A stretch of 64,000 nucleotides of DNA from Papaver somniferum. Its lineage: Eukaryota; Streptophyta; Magnoliopsida; Ranunculales; Papaveraceae. The position numbers were made by a program, and so were the translations under genes. A model generated the notes under the pieces. The model saw nothing but the letters and a program-made list of their open reading frames with translations. It made no database searches and was not told the origin of the DNA. Each line of letters opens with the position of its first letter. The stretch's first letter is position 1. Of the stretch, positions 23,934-35,746 are shown one piece after another. The stretch covers positions 7,006,001 through 7,070,000 of the forward strand of contig NW_020621936.1 of assembly GCF_003573695.1 (NCBI RefSeq), given 5' to 3'.

Positions 23934-26900
23934 ATGCAAGCAGAACTGAATCTTGAAACTCCATCTGTTGGTTGCGAAATCATTCCAATTGTTTCCCTCC
24001 ATTCTAAAGAAGGCAGCAAAGTCATTCCTGACGACAAATTGAAATTCAACTGGTTAGTTTACTTGATTACTTACATCTTTATAATTTCTATTCATTATTC
24101 AAGTCTGGATATTCTTGGATGTGATTGGGTCGGTGATTTCTTGAATATTTTCAGTCAAAATTTACAAGTTTAAGTATTCTTGGATCATCATCTTTGAAAT
24201 CTTGAGTTTAGTTTGTCGAATTCTTTGTGAGAAACAAATGTAGATCGTGTACTTACTACTTAGGGTTTTTTTTTTTGGTGGACAACACAGATATGTACAA
24301 GACCTAGAATTATATTTCGATAATTAGATGTGGATTACAAGTTTTAGAATGCACTGGTTTTTGGTAAATGCGTTCGATCATGTTTAAGTCATCCTAAATC
24401 GATAATCGATTTGGTTGTTAGTCAAATTCCAATCGTTTGTAATTCATTTCTTTATATGTTAACTAAGCAGGTATAGACTGCAGAACCAAGAGAGGCCCAT
24501 TTGTTGTGTGCACCCTACTCAAATAGCTGCTTTCCAGTGCAGAGATTGTTCAGTGTTAGAGAAACATGTTAAAGAGAGTTTTCACTGCTCTTTGAAGTGT
24601 TACCATGATCAATGGCTGAACCACCGCAAACATCATATAGCTGCCCCGTCACAGACGACTGCAGATGTTGTTGATGATGAGAGTTGCTGTGATTGTTCCT
24701 ATTGTTCAGCTTTTGATAAGGATTCATTGGTTAACAAGAATGCAGAAATAGTGCATGGATCATGGGTTAAGGTGGGTTCTTCAAAGACCTACTTGCCCAC
24801 AATAAAGGATTTTGGATATAGATTAAAATTAGAAGCTGTTGCAACATTCTTTAGTGAGGGAAAACCTCGGGTGCAAACTGAAGTAAAGACAAATCATGTT
24901 ATCATTCCGCCTCCTCGTCGCTGTATGATTCCAGTCACACCACTGGATGGTTTTAGTAACTTTAAATTGGAATCAAAAATTTGTTCTGCTAGGTCTTTTG
25001 GCGTGCTCTCATACAATATCCTCGCTGATCTGTGCGCTAATCCTAGTAGATACAGCTACTGTCCTGCTTCGACTCTTAATTGGGAATATCGAAGCCAAAA
25101 TTTACTCCGTGAGATTATTAGATATGACGCAGATGTCATTTGTCTTCAGGAGGTGCGTTTTCAATGTATCTGTTATCATTGTCAAGGGGAAGTCACTGTT
25201 ACTGTTTATCTGTTGTTTCTTTACCTAGTTGACATCTGTATAATATGTTGTTTTCTGTTAACTAGGTACAACATGATCACTTTGAGGAGTTCTTTATGCC
25301 CAAGCTTAAAGAAATTGGCTATTCTGGTATACATAAGTCGAAGACATCTGCGGTATATATCTCATTTCCACGTGTATTCTTGAAGTTGTAATTTCTGATA
25401 CTTTGAGTCTTGATACTGTTCTATATAGGGTGTTTGGAAAAGGTTTTTCTAGTCCTACATCTTTATCTGGATCTCAGAACGAAAATGAAGTACGTCAACC
25501 ATCTTTTAGAAAAAAAATTTGCTTCTAAAAACTACATAGGAAATGATTAGATAGCTTGCTTACCTGCTGCAATTTTAAACGAAAATGAAGTATGTCAATC
25601 AGATAAGATAGCTTGCTTGCCTGCTGCAATTTTAGTCACAAAATGTGTGGGAGCTCCATAAATTTTTTCTTACAAAAGTGGGTTAATTCTAGGACAATCA
25701 GATAAGCATACACCTCAAACTGATGCATGTGGTTTCGGGTCAATCATTTGAACTGTACTTATGTGAAAATAAATAAATCCTTCTTCTTATGTTTTTGTTA
25801 CAGCTGTTTACTTCTAAATACGTATTTGAAGGGTGTGCAACATTTTTTCGCCTCAGTAAATTCAGACTAATTAAGAAATATGAGGTAGGAACCTTGATTT
25901 TATACATGCATTATTGATTTGAATGATTCACCAGATTTAAAACATTTAGTTGTTTTTTGTTATAGCTCGAGTTCAAAAATACTGCACAAAAAATAGCCTG
26001 GTCACTTGATGCAGAAAAGCGCCGTAGTATGATGAAGGTGATTGTTTCTATTAGTTTGTTGTCCTTTTGTTGTGCTGGATGTAGAGGTTTTATCCCCTTC
26101 CATTCATTCCAATTCAGATTTTAGAATTGTCAACGGTTAATCTCTTTTGTTTGTCTTCAAATTGGCATTTAGCTGTGTTTTTTTGCAGGACAATATTGCA
26201 CTTACAGTAATATTGGAGGCAATTAAAGCTGAACCGGTTTCTGACACGTTAAATCATCGAATTTGTGTGGTATGGCATCCATCAAGACTTTGAAGCATAA
26301 TCATTCATCTATTAGTTTTAGGTGTCTGATATGTTTAAATCGGTAATATCAGGCAAATGTTCATGTATCTGCGGATCCAGAGAATACAGATGTAAAACTA
26401 TGGCAGGTATTTTTTTTCTTTCGGTATTCATATTGTATCCCCTTCGTAGCTTCTTATAAGAAAGCTTGACTAATTTTTTCAAGAACTTGTTACCGCAACA
26501 GGTTGGAACCCTTATTGAAGATCTGGAGCGGAGTGTAGCTCATTCAAATATTCCGGTTCTCATTTGTGCAGATCTTAACTCTCTCCCTAAAAGGTTGTTC
26601 TTTTCTCTCTGCTAATGAAGTTATTTTCCCTTCAAAACTTACTAGTATTAGCTGTAATTCTTGGTACAAAAAGTCCCAAGTATTCTTTTTTGAAACATAT
26701 TATTTTAATTTAAATGCTCCATTTGCTAAACAAAGAGTGAATTCAATTCCATAAATATTGGTGCTGTTTTATTTTAAAGCTGAAGGAGGCTTCAGTTACT
26801 GGAGTTACTTTACCAGCTGACTTAAAATTGACATTTTCTTTTATGTTTTAGTGCTGCTCATACTCTTGTGGTTAATGGGTCGGTGGACCTTAAACATGAA

Positions 26901-27574
26901 GAATTGGTGAACACTCCTGATGGAATAATTGAACATCTCAAGCTTTCACATAAATTGCTACCTCTGGTAGGAATAATGTTTTTCCTTTTCCTCTTTTCTG
27001 TGTTCCGTGTTTTTCTCTTGGAGATTATTCAAAATATTAATATAAAGTTTCAAGGCCAGCAATATTATGTTCCAATGGAAATGCAACATTTTGAGGATGA
27101 AAACATCATGGATTTTCACATCCATGACTGATGACATTTGGATGTTGTTTATAGGCTAGTGCATATTCATCCTTTTCAAGAACTAAAAAAGGCGATATGA
27201 TGGATTCTGATACAAAGGAGCCTCGATTCACCACTGCTACACTCTATTTCCGTAATACAATAGATTACATTTTCTATTCAGGTATTTGTCTTTTCTTGTG
27301 GACATAGTCAAATCTGCTTAAGGAAATTGTAGTTAATTTCTCTTGGTGATTAGCTAATATAATTGAGGTGACTAGTTAATCTTTATCTCATGTATGATAG
27401 CGATTTTGAGTTCGAATTCTTTTATGATTTTATAGGGGTATGTTGACAGTGAAAAGTCTATTAGAACTGCTTGACGAGGAGTCTGCAATCAAACATACAG
27501 CTTTTCCTTCTCCGTTGTGGTCATCAGATCATATTGCATTGATGGCTGAATTCTCATGGAAGAGTCCAAGCTAA
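23934..27574 (+). CDS. CCR4: CCR4-type poly(A) deadenylase, 11 exons
   Basis: Homologue of plant CCR4 proteins (carbon catabolite repressor 4 homologues), the Mg-dependent 3' exonuclease of CCR4-NOT that shortens mRNA poly(A) tails in the cytoplasm. Exons: 23934-24052, 24471-25152, 25266-25352, 25804-25884, 25966-26037, 26189-26269, 26353-26406, 26502-26593, 26852-26966, 27155-27281, 27436-27574. Introns one to nine are GT-AG and in phase. The product is about 549 residues (plant relatives ~600). Residues 51-95 form a MYND-like Cys/His cluster. The endonuclease/exonuclease/phosphatase fold starts at LSYNIL (219-224), with catalytic LQE (E267), NVHV (376-379), ADLNS (415-419, usually GDFNS), IDYIFY (497-502) and SDH (534-536). 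I chose ATG 23934 because the VGCE motif follows and the previous ATG is a closed uORF. At the last junction canonical splicing gives SGVC then TGA, losing about 44 residues; one more G in the GGGG run at 27435-27438 would restore phase. So this is either a real frameshift or a base error. Confidence 0.85.
25429..25489 (+). other. possible cassette (poison) exon in intron 3 of the CCR4-like gene
   Basis: A segment between a fair acceptor (CTATATAG) and a strong donor (GTACGT at 25490). It is 61 nt, so inclusion shifts the frame and meets TAG within eight codons. In the next frame it is fully open and reads protein-like (GKGFSSPTSL). Skipping it joins exon 3 to the exon at 25804 in phase and gives the expected distance to the EGCATFFR motif. 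Its 3' end, donor included, is duplicated at 25577-25635. Confidence 0.35.
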
Positions 27575-28390
27575 GATGAAACTTACTCGTGGTGCCTCAA
27601 ATTTTGTTTTGCCATTGTATCTTTCTGTGTATGGTAAACTTAGCAGTTGTATTGACACGGAGTTCTGTACAAAAGAGGAACTATTCTGAAATTCAAATGT
27701 AGAATTGACATCCGCTGTTGTTTACACCAGTGTTTGAGGATGACATTACCAAAGATACTACAGTCAAAAGAGTGTATGCCCCGTTCCAAAAAAAAAAAAA
27801 AGGAAAAGGAAAAGGAGGGGGGTTGCACATAAATATATACGGCCAATTGAAGCACATTTCATTACTCAGTCGAATAGTCTCAGGCTATCAGTGCTCTCAT
27901 GAGCTAAAGAATAATTTGAGTGCATTTGATACGCATTTCCTTTTCTTTCCTTAAAACTCCTCTTGTGCAACGATTAATTCTTGTCCAGACTGTCTGATCT
28001 GGGAACATTACAAGTCGAATTGATATCTTCTTTAGGTAGCCTGTTAACTCACAGTTTATGGCTGTGATCACACATTTATATACGACCGATTGATCAAAGT
28101 CCATCCAAAATAAGGCGCTGTTACAGTCAATGACTCAATAATCAATAGCATACCATAATCTGATGGCAGAGAACAGACTGAAAGAATGAAAAGATGGGTG
28201 TGCGTGTTATTTTCTGATTTTTTTTCTTTGAAGCAGGTTTTTTTTCCTGATACATCATCCTGCTCGGCAAAGTTGTTGCCATTTATGCCCCGTTTTACTT
28301 ATAAGCTGTCTAAATCTTGTCTCGAATACCACCGTGTTTTGGATCCACTTTTTTCTTTTAAAATTACTGGTGACATCTATTTTGGAGGAT
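27575..28390 (+). other. 3' flank of the CCR4-like gene, no second gene seen
   Basis: Probable 3' untranslated region followed by intergenic DNA. An A-rich tract (27787-27800) and AT-rich stretches are present; no poly(A) signal can be singled out. Overlapping small ORFs on both strands lack motifs. Confidence 0.45.
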
Positions 28391-28879
28391 CGCCACAGGC
28401 ATGTACCAAATTACACCCGGATGCACCAAATCCATATAAATAGATACTCCTCTGTTTCTAAAAGATCTCACTAGTAATTTAAAGTAGAAGAAGAAAAGAT
28501 AATTGTGAAGAAGAAGATAAGGGATCACAGAGGAACCCAATCTCAGAGTACTCAGAGTATGAGCTAATAGAGGAGCCTTAACCTCCAAATAACACAAGTG
28601 TCAAACCAATTTTTCAATAACTTTAAGTCTCATTGATTTCCATCTCGTAAATAGTGATTACAAAAGATATACCATAACTTGATCACGTAGCCAGTTAATC
28701 ATTAAATCCTACAAAATAGGAACTAAACTCATGACTAAAAGACTCCTAAAGAATAGGGAATACTAACAAAACAACACGTTTTTCTAACCGGGTTGAATTG
28801 AAAATCAATTCAAACTTATTTCTTATCTAAACTAATGAAAACCAAATGCTTAACAGAAAAACATAAAAGTTGATAGTAA

Positions 28880-28907
28880 CCCCCCCCCCCCCCCCACACA
28901 CACACAC
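28880..28907. repeat. poly(C) tract followed by (CA)n
   Basis: A run of about 16 C continues into about six CA units. It lies between the gypsy coding remnant and its probable 3' LTR, where a polypurine tract would be on the minus strand. Run lengths are prone to sequencing error. Confidence 0.85.
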
Positions 28908-29099
28908 TAATTTAAGCCTTGTCCACAAGGATATGGACTGCCATCTTCCATCACATCATCCCCACAAATTTCTTGGATGACTTGAGTTATCCTGAATAAT
29001 TTTTTGCATCGATTCCCCGGTTTGAAAATCCCAAGCAGTTGAAGTTGAGTCATTTTTTCTTCCGTTCTTGTAACTCCAAAGTTGTCAATTGCTTGACTG

Positions 29100-29920
29100 C
29101 AACCATCCCTTGAGTTATCGTTGGAGTGATGGCATTCAATTGCGACTTATCAAGAGCCTCAATAAACGTGCCAACCCGATTGCAGCCGACAATGTTGCTG
29201 GTTTATCAGCCTGCATGTTACGAACTGATTCTCGCAACCCGCTAACAAATAAACTTATTTGTCTAGATTGTGGGAGCGAACCAAACTTTGCTAATAACTT
29301 TTCAAACTGTTTTTTGATAGTCTTCCACACTTCTAGTTTGCTGCAACTTATGGTTTCTCCAAAAAAAAAATCAAGAAAAATATTAGGACCATAGATTTTG
29401 GAGCGCTGATTTAAAATCATCCAAAGTAACATAAATCATCTTTTACTTTAGCATTTGGTACCAGATCTGTGCATCATCATCAAGATGGTAGTAAGAAGCA
29501 TAAGGAACTCTCTCTCTTTCAGGAATTTCATGAAGAAAAAAATATTGCTCAGCCCTACGTAACCAACTAGTATGGTCTTCGGGGCCTTTAAAACTTGGAA
29601 AAATTTAATTTAATACCATTTTTGAGTTTTGAATGAGTGTTTGAAAAAGAACCTCCACTTTCCTTTGATTGTTTTTCCTCACCTTCTGCCTTTTCTCATC
29701 AAATCAGCAATTGGAGCAAACTTATTGAAAAGATCAGTTAGTTTGTCCACTAATATTTTTTGGTTATTGGCCATAACAATCATAAACTTATTTAGTTCTT
29801 CTGCATTCTTCTCTAGGTCTTCAACTCTTTCATCAATACTTAGACTTTATACCAGGATCGTGCACATAAATCAGTATGTTTTTTCTTGGAAGCAATGATT
29901 AAAACCTTTTCATCCATAAT
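29100..29920 (-). pseudogene. Ty3/gypsy Gag remnant
   Basis: The minus strand begins near 29912 with MDEKVLIIASKKK. A helical Lys/Glu-rich segment follows (EDLEKNAEELNKFMIVMANN, about 29835-29775). GPEDHTSWLRRAEQYFFLHE and AQIWYQMLK (29585-29445) are the W...AE.YF core of the Retrotrans_gag domain. FEKLLAKFGSLPQ, FVSGLRESVRN and LSAAIGLARL (29330-29150) form its C-terminal part. Several frame changes, for example near 29640 and 29440, make it non-functional. Gag would package element RNA in virus-like particles. Confidence 0.75.
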
Positions 29921-29933
29921 GCAAGATAGCTAG

Positions 29934-32611
29934 TGTTAGAGCATAACTCGGTTGAACCTGCCAACTGTTGGTATGTCAAGTTTGGTTGTCATATTTTAAT
30001 ATCAAAACTCATCTAGAGTCTCTTGGTTAAATATTATAGTCAACTTCGTTTAGGTTAGACTAGAAAGTCTAGGAATGTTGAGACACATAAGTATTACTCT
30101 GGAGACCTGAAGAATGAGAAGAAGTAACGACTGCAACGAAGACATCATCTTCCACTTGAGGTTAGTAATACTGACTTGACTTGTTTCCATTCCTAACACA
30201 TCTTTCAAGTCGTATTATATTGAAAACATAACATGTGAAGCTGTATATATATAATACTCTAGTGATTAGACTTGGTCATATCATTATGATCAAAGTGCCA
30301 AGGAAATATATTACGAAGTATAACGCTTATCTTTTGAACTTTGTAAATACGACATCGACATAATCTATGTATTTAGTTATTTGATTATGTGTGAGATATA
30401 GGTGTGATTTCATCCTAGAAAACTATGTATTATTACATTGGTTTAAGGAAGTAGATATATGAACTTGTTTCATAATTGAAAGGGAAATCATGAGAGTGTT
30501 GGTCCGGTTCTTTATTGAATATCTTTTGGATAACCAATACAAGATGACAAGGTAGAACCTATCTTAACTTATGTGGATAATTGAGGTATAACCAGTCACA
30601 GCCTATATTGTGTAGCATGTTGTAATCGGTCACAAGCTACTTTGTGAAGCAAGATGTAACCGGTCACAAGCTACATTGGGAAGTTAGTTGTAGTCGGTCA
30701 CAAGCTACTTTGGGAAGCAAGGTGTAACCGATCACAAGCTAATTTGGAAAGTAAGGTGTAACCGATCACAAGCTACTTTGGAAAGCATGGTGTAACCGGT
30801 CACAACCTATTTTGGAAAGCATGGTATAACCGGTCACAACTTAAATTGTGAGTCATGGTATAACCGATCCCAAGGAGAAAAACTGAGTTTCCAATATTCA
30901 CATATCTCTTTATGTTTTGTTTTGGAATTAGGGTTTGCTGAGAGAAACTTATAGATGTCAATATTATTTGAACATGTAAATAAATCTTATCATTAATTGT
31001 TCAAAGATATTCCTTGATGCTCAAGGTGATCCCAAACCGAAATATTGAAAAGCATTTAATTATGCTTTTTAAAAATATATGTTTTAATTACCAGCAATTA
31101 AAGCATATCCTCTAGAAAAGGTTATTAGTTAATGTGCAAAGCTAATAATAGAAATTTTCTAACAGAGATTTCAGAAATATGTTTTGGCATTTAATCGGAT
31201 ATAGGAATACCGAAATTAGATACTTTAATGAAATATCTTGAGAATATTTTCAGTTTTGGAATTTCCTTGTTGTCCAAACAACCTTGGTCTTTAAATACTT
31301 GAGTTTGCATTTCTTGTAAACTATTCTAAAAGTTGGGTAAACTTCATTCGTGTTTTTTCTGGTGGGGTCGTCTATCCGGAGAGGAAAGTGCCCTAATTAG
31401 GCGAAATCTCTTACGACCGCTCGTTTAAAGACTTATGTGGGATCAAGAAGCTCTACGAGGACCGTTGGTGGGTAACTATATAATTGCATTGTTATTTTAG
31501 TTTTCGATTATTGATTTAATTGACTAACGGTTGTTAAAACTTTGATTGCACCTAGTTTGATTATTATTGAGAACCTTCTCTTCTGACATACGAGTCACTT
31601 AAACTAGATCAAAGTATCAACGGGATCTTGAGAACCATTTGCGGATCTAAAGACATCTTGTGATAATCCATTGTTAACAGACTTCGTTCTGTGCGTGATT
31701 GATCACAAGAGGATTCAAGTTTGTGTTGTACAGGTTATTGAGAAGGAAAATGAAGATTTGAAGACAAAAGATTTTCTTATTAGTTTTCGTATCTTGTGAA
31801 TTTTGTGCACACACCTTGATCGGCTGGGATCCAACTAGAATCGTGTTTATCTTTGATAGACTTGATTGTCTAGTTTTGTAAGATCAACATAACTTTATAG
31901 TTACTTTTTGAGTTCTATATTGATTGGTTGCAAATCTAGAAATTAGTTATTTCGGTAATCAAGTTTTGGATTGATCTAACCAGACAAAGGAATTTATTAG
32001 TTTAAATGGAAGATCCTTTGTCAACAACTCATAAATATCTTTTACCAAAGATTGATTAGAGTGGTTACCAAACAGATTCATTCCTTTGCTGTTTGGAATA
32101 TGATCCAAATGAGTATCTATTTACGTGCGTGACTCTAGAAGTCGAAGGCGCAAGGATACTGAGGAAAATAAGTATCTAGGGGTAGTCTACTTGGTCTCAA
32201 ATATACGACGTTAGTATTAGATTTTGTATAAAGGATTAATTGTGAGAGTACTCAAAACTGGACTAGGTCTCGGGGTTTTTCTGCATTAGAGGTTTCCTCG
32301 TTAATAAAATCTTGTGTTGTGTTATTTGCTCTACTTCTGCATTACAATTGTTTTATATTATAATAAAGTAAATACACTTCTGCGTTAATCCTAATCACTT
32401 GATATTGATTATATAGTGTTCCGGTTCAATACCGTACCTATTATCAAGTGATCACTTTGTTGTTGTATTGTCTCGATTTCATATCCATAGATGATCACAC
32501 AAAGTGAATACCATAGTTGTCGTATTGTCTCATATACTATCACACTTGGTATATGACTTAGTGGTTGATATTAAAATATTATGGTGTATTTGGGGTACCC
32601 TCGTCTTTTCA
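29934..32611 (+). mobile_element. 5' LTR of a Sirevirus-like element (subfamily B)
   Basis: Starts TGTTAGAGCATAACTCGG and ends TCGTCTTTTCA, with a primer-binding site immediately after. At 2678 bp it is a relative of the 34390 LTR but clearly diverged, and it has its own minisatellite (30586-30875). It is inserted into the gypsy derivative to its left. The left flank is GCTAG; the matching 3' LTR is not recognisable in this window. Confidence 0.75.
30586..30875 (+). repeat. ~35-bp minisatellite inside the LTR
   Basis: About eight tandem copies of a 34-36 bp unit built around GTAACCGGTCACAAGCTAC and TTTGGAAAGCATGGT, with 10-25 percent divergence between units. The core ACCGGT is palindromic. 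It lies upstream of the LTR's transcribed part and is absent from the sister subfamilies seen here. Confidence 0.9.
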
Positions 32612-32612
32612 A

Positions 32613-32628
32613 TTGGTATCAGAGCAGG
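32613..32628 (+). other. primer-binding site, initiator tRNA-Met
   Basis: TTGGTATCAGAGCAGG begins one base after the LTR's CA end. TGGTATCAGAGC is the standard plant site complementary to the 3' end of initiator tRNA-Met. Confidence 0.9.
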
Positions 32629-32689
32629 AAAACATGAAAAGATCTGACAATTTGTATTTGGTGCGATCCAACCTATAAGATTTAAATCC

Positions 32690-34389
32690 ATGACTGACTC
32701 AGTTAACGTAGAACAAAATGGTGATATACTGTATTCACATCATACTCTACAGAAAGTCAATCTATTTTCAAATCCTGATAAACAACTCAACACTGTTAGT
32801 TCATTTGTAGAACACAACTCAGGAAATATTAATCGTAATGAGTTAATAAGAAAACAAACTCCTATGATGCACGATTCAGATTCATATGACAGTGATGAGA
32901 TTAAATTTTTCATAAAACTTGCTGGAAAAATATAATCTAAAAGATGATGTCTATTATCCATATGTCATAAGGTTTATCAAAGATTCTTTGATAAAAACTA
33001 GGTCTCATGAAAAAGACGTGCTTCTAGAAATTGTTGAAATTCATGAACCTCCTGACAGGATGATAATCACATCTAGTCAATCTCAAGATGAGAATACACA
33101 CCTTTCTCTCTTGAAACTGAATCTAAAAACTCTGACAATCGTCCTAATGTCATAAAAGATTTATTAGTTAAGACAAGGATATGTGATTCTAGTTTTCAGG
33201 ATCTCTTAATTAATAAAAAAAATCTTGATTCAAACAGTCTAGCCACCTGCAAGAATCAAAAGAGGTGTGTTTCAAAACATAATCCATTGACAAATATCCA
33301 GTCAAGTAAAGTTGTTTTTAACAATGACAAGGATTATTTATCTGAAAAAGACAAAGATCAGCTTAAATGTAAACAAACTAATGATTTCAGACCATTTAGT
33401 TTTTTATTGATCGTTATCTAATTCGAGATCAAGGAAACAATCTCATCAAAAGATGTTATCATCTTCCAAGGAAAAACAGGGTCAATCTAAGAGTACTACA
33501 CAATTCATGACTCAAAGGGTTTCAAATCACACTTACAACTCTATTTTTTTCGAATAGAACTATCTGTTAAATCAGATTTATCAAGTTGTGATCCACAGAA
33601 TTGTGAAACCTATTCTTGGAATCACTTCAGGAAAAACAATGTCTGAGAACATCAAGCATATCTTGTAAAATCTGTTGATTGCTTGGATAGATCTTGTTCC
33701 ATTTGCAATATTGAGTTATTGAGAGCTAGATTCAACAACTAAGCTTGTTGATCGGAACTTCCTCATATGTGTACTCAACTCGAATAAATGAGGAAGTTCT
33801 CACAGAGCACAAGGGAACACATGATATTTGTGAAATCCTTTCTTGATTTATCTTCATCATGAACAGTATGAGTATTTTTTAAAAATGGAATCATGTTCAC
33901 TTTTTGGAGTAATATTTTCGTTCCATACTAAGAAAGTTCATGATAAAATTTTACAACATATCTTTGGACTCTCTTGATGCCAATGTTTCGGGAAAAATCT
34001 TCATTGATTCTATTTCCGAATTTGAGCATGTTCTCACCGGTTTTTAATATCAAATAAAATACCTTTTTGGGCTTCTTCGAAACTTGGAAATCAAGTTTTG
34101 ATATATAAAAACATCTTGAAAAATCAATTCTTTCCCCACAATAAGATTATGATTCAATATGGGTGAAAATACTATTGACATCGACTCTCAATTACAGAAG
34201 CTTGAAACTTATCTCCCATCTGTGACTAAGTGCTATTTTTCAAGGGAACATAAGTGAAATGAACGATCTCTGGAGCTCGTGTTTATGATAATGCGAGATT
34301 TCGAAATTGAAGCTTCTGTAAAGAATGAGGAATGGCTTGAATCAAAACTTTTGAAGATGATTGTGGATCCAAATCTTTTGAATATGCGA
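32690..34389 (+). pseudogene. degenerate internal coding region of the subfamily B element
   Basis: ATG at 32690 opens an 81-residue frame (MTDSVNVEQNGD...) that breaks near 32930. A neighbouring frame (32919-33155) continues with LEKYNLKDDVYYPYVIRF and EIVEIHEPPD. Further frames persist to about 34300, broken by many stops. The position after the primer site suggests a gag-like protein, but no zinc knuckle, protease or reverse transcriptase can be read. It is cut at 34389 by insertion of the three-LTR array and seems to resume at 51633. Confidence 0.5.
34385..34389. repeat. left target-site duplication of the three-LTR array
   Basis: TGCGA directly left of LTR1; GGCGA stands directly right of LTR3 (51633-51637). 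Four of five bases match. Confidence 0.6.
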
Positions 34390-35044
34390 TGTTAGAGCAC
34401 TGCTCGGTTGAACTCGCAAGCGTTGCTATCTCAAGCTTGTTTGTCAATGTTAGTGATCAAAACTATAAGTCTTGAATTCTAGTGTACTTATAGTGATGTC
34501 TCAGACTAGGATAGATTGTGTAGTTGAGCATTAGACTTCACGGCGTTCATCAATTGAAGACGAAGAACTACTAAGGAGAGCTTGTGGAACTTCATCAACA
34601 AAAGTTATGTGGAGACTAAAACTCATCTATCACATGGAAAGTCTATTTCTACTCTATCTCATATATTGAGACAAAAGTCGTATTACTATATAGTTGTCCA
34701 ATATACACATTTGAGATTTCGAGCTGAGATTAACTCGCTTACATATTTCTTGAAATATGTGTTGGTAAGCTTTCTCTTCAACCAAGTTCATCTTATATTC
34801 TTGACGAAAGTCAAAAGATAATCATGTGAAAATCGCCGAGTAACATCTTACATGGTTGTGTGATTCAATCATTTGGTGTAGACTTGGAATGTTTTGTTAT
34901 ATGATTATTTTAATAACTTGAAAATTTCTTTGATGCTAATAGTATGTGAAAACGGCTATTGTCATCCTCTAAGAAAGTTTCAATGATTGAAATAGAGTTT
35001 AGAACCATTGGATTATAAACATAGTGTTCATTCTTGCATGTATG

Positions 35045-35265
35045 TGATCCATGATCGGAACTAGAGTATGCATACCCATATGCGTACTTGTAGTTGTGAA
35101 ATTACGTGTACCAAGTACACATACCGGTACGCATACTTGCGTAAGGTATAGGTGCGAGAATTTCAGCTGGGTTTTGGAAGTGTACTAAAGTATGCGTACC
35201 CGTTCGCATACTGGCGAATCCAAACTCAGACCGGCTACTTAAGTATGCGTAACCGTATGCATACT
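35045..35265. repeat. palindromic word module in LTR1
   Basis: Four paired words of the type GTATGCATAC..GCGTAC, GTACACATACCGGTACGCATAC-like, GTATGCGTACCC..CGCATAC and GTATGCGTAACCGTATGCATAC-like, at about 50-70 bp spacing. Each pair is self-complementary. LTR2 and LTR3 have the same module. Confidence 0.8.
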
Positions 35266-35738
35266 TGAGTGGTTAAAGTTTTAAAATCGGTTGGCTCATG
35301 AACTAATACATTTATATATTAAGGAATGCATTCTTTGGAAACTGTGGCTATAATGTTCATGAATTGATTCGAGTGAATCAAAACGATTTTGCTTCACTTG
35401 TGTTCTTGTATACTTCTATGAGAATATTACAATTGAACAACTCTTTAACTAGTTTCATTTGAGTCATTTGAACTAGTTATGGTTAAGATGAATAAGGTTG
35501 ATATGAGAGTGTCCATATAACTAACCTTGGTTAACTATTGTTGAGTTAACATGGTGTACACGTTTAGGTACGGTTACTCAAACCTAAATGAAGGTACATT
35601 TCATTTGTGTGTAAGAAGCTAAGTTCGATCTAACAGTTGAAAGATATTAGCTTGAATCTAATCAGGTTTTCATCCAACGGTGAATATTGAATGCTTTGTT
35701 ACCAAGGTAACTTAGATTCCAAACCCTGATTTGAAAAC

Positions 35739-35746
35739 TATATATA
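35739..35746 (+). promoter_or_regulatory. LTR1 TATA box
   Basis: TATATATA about 30 bp upstream of the conserved AACTCTAGCAACTGG block. Equivalent boxes stand at 44725-44732 (TATATAAA), 50644-50651, 54104-54111 and 62301-62308, always the same distance from that block. Transcription, and therefore the R region, probably starts there. Confidence 0.6.

Larger units (their letters stand above)
28400..29933 (-). mobile_element. Ty3/gypsy element, internal deletion derivative, truncated
   Basis: Minus-strand order is gag (29920 to about 29100), then a short segment resembling the end of a pol region (about 29090-28915), then a G-run, then a probable 3' LTR starting TGTTAAGCATTTGG near 28855. Protease, reverse transcriptase and integrase are missing, so most of pol has been deleted. 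The 5' LTR is cut off by the LTR that starts at 29934. The left end of the probable 3' LTR (about 28400) is not resolved. Confidence 0.6.

Noticed and set aside
24947..25228. 93-residue plus-strand ORF overlapping the second CCR4-like exon
   Set aside because: Out of frame with the recognised protein and runs into intron sequence; a shadow.
25429..25489. Constitutive fourth exon of the CCR4-like gene
   Set aside because: Inclusion breaks the frame, while direct joining of 25352 to 25804 is in phase and gives the expected family spacing; kept only as a possible cassette exon.
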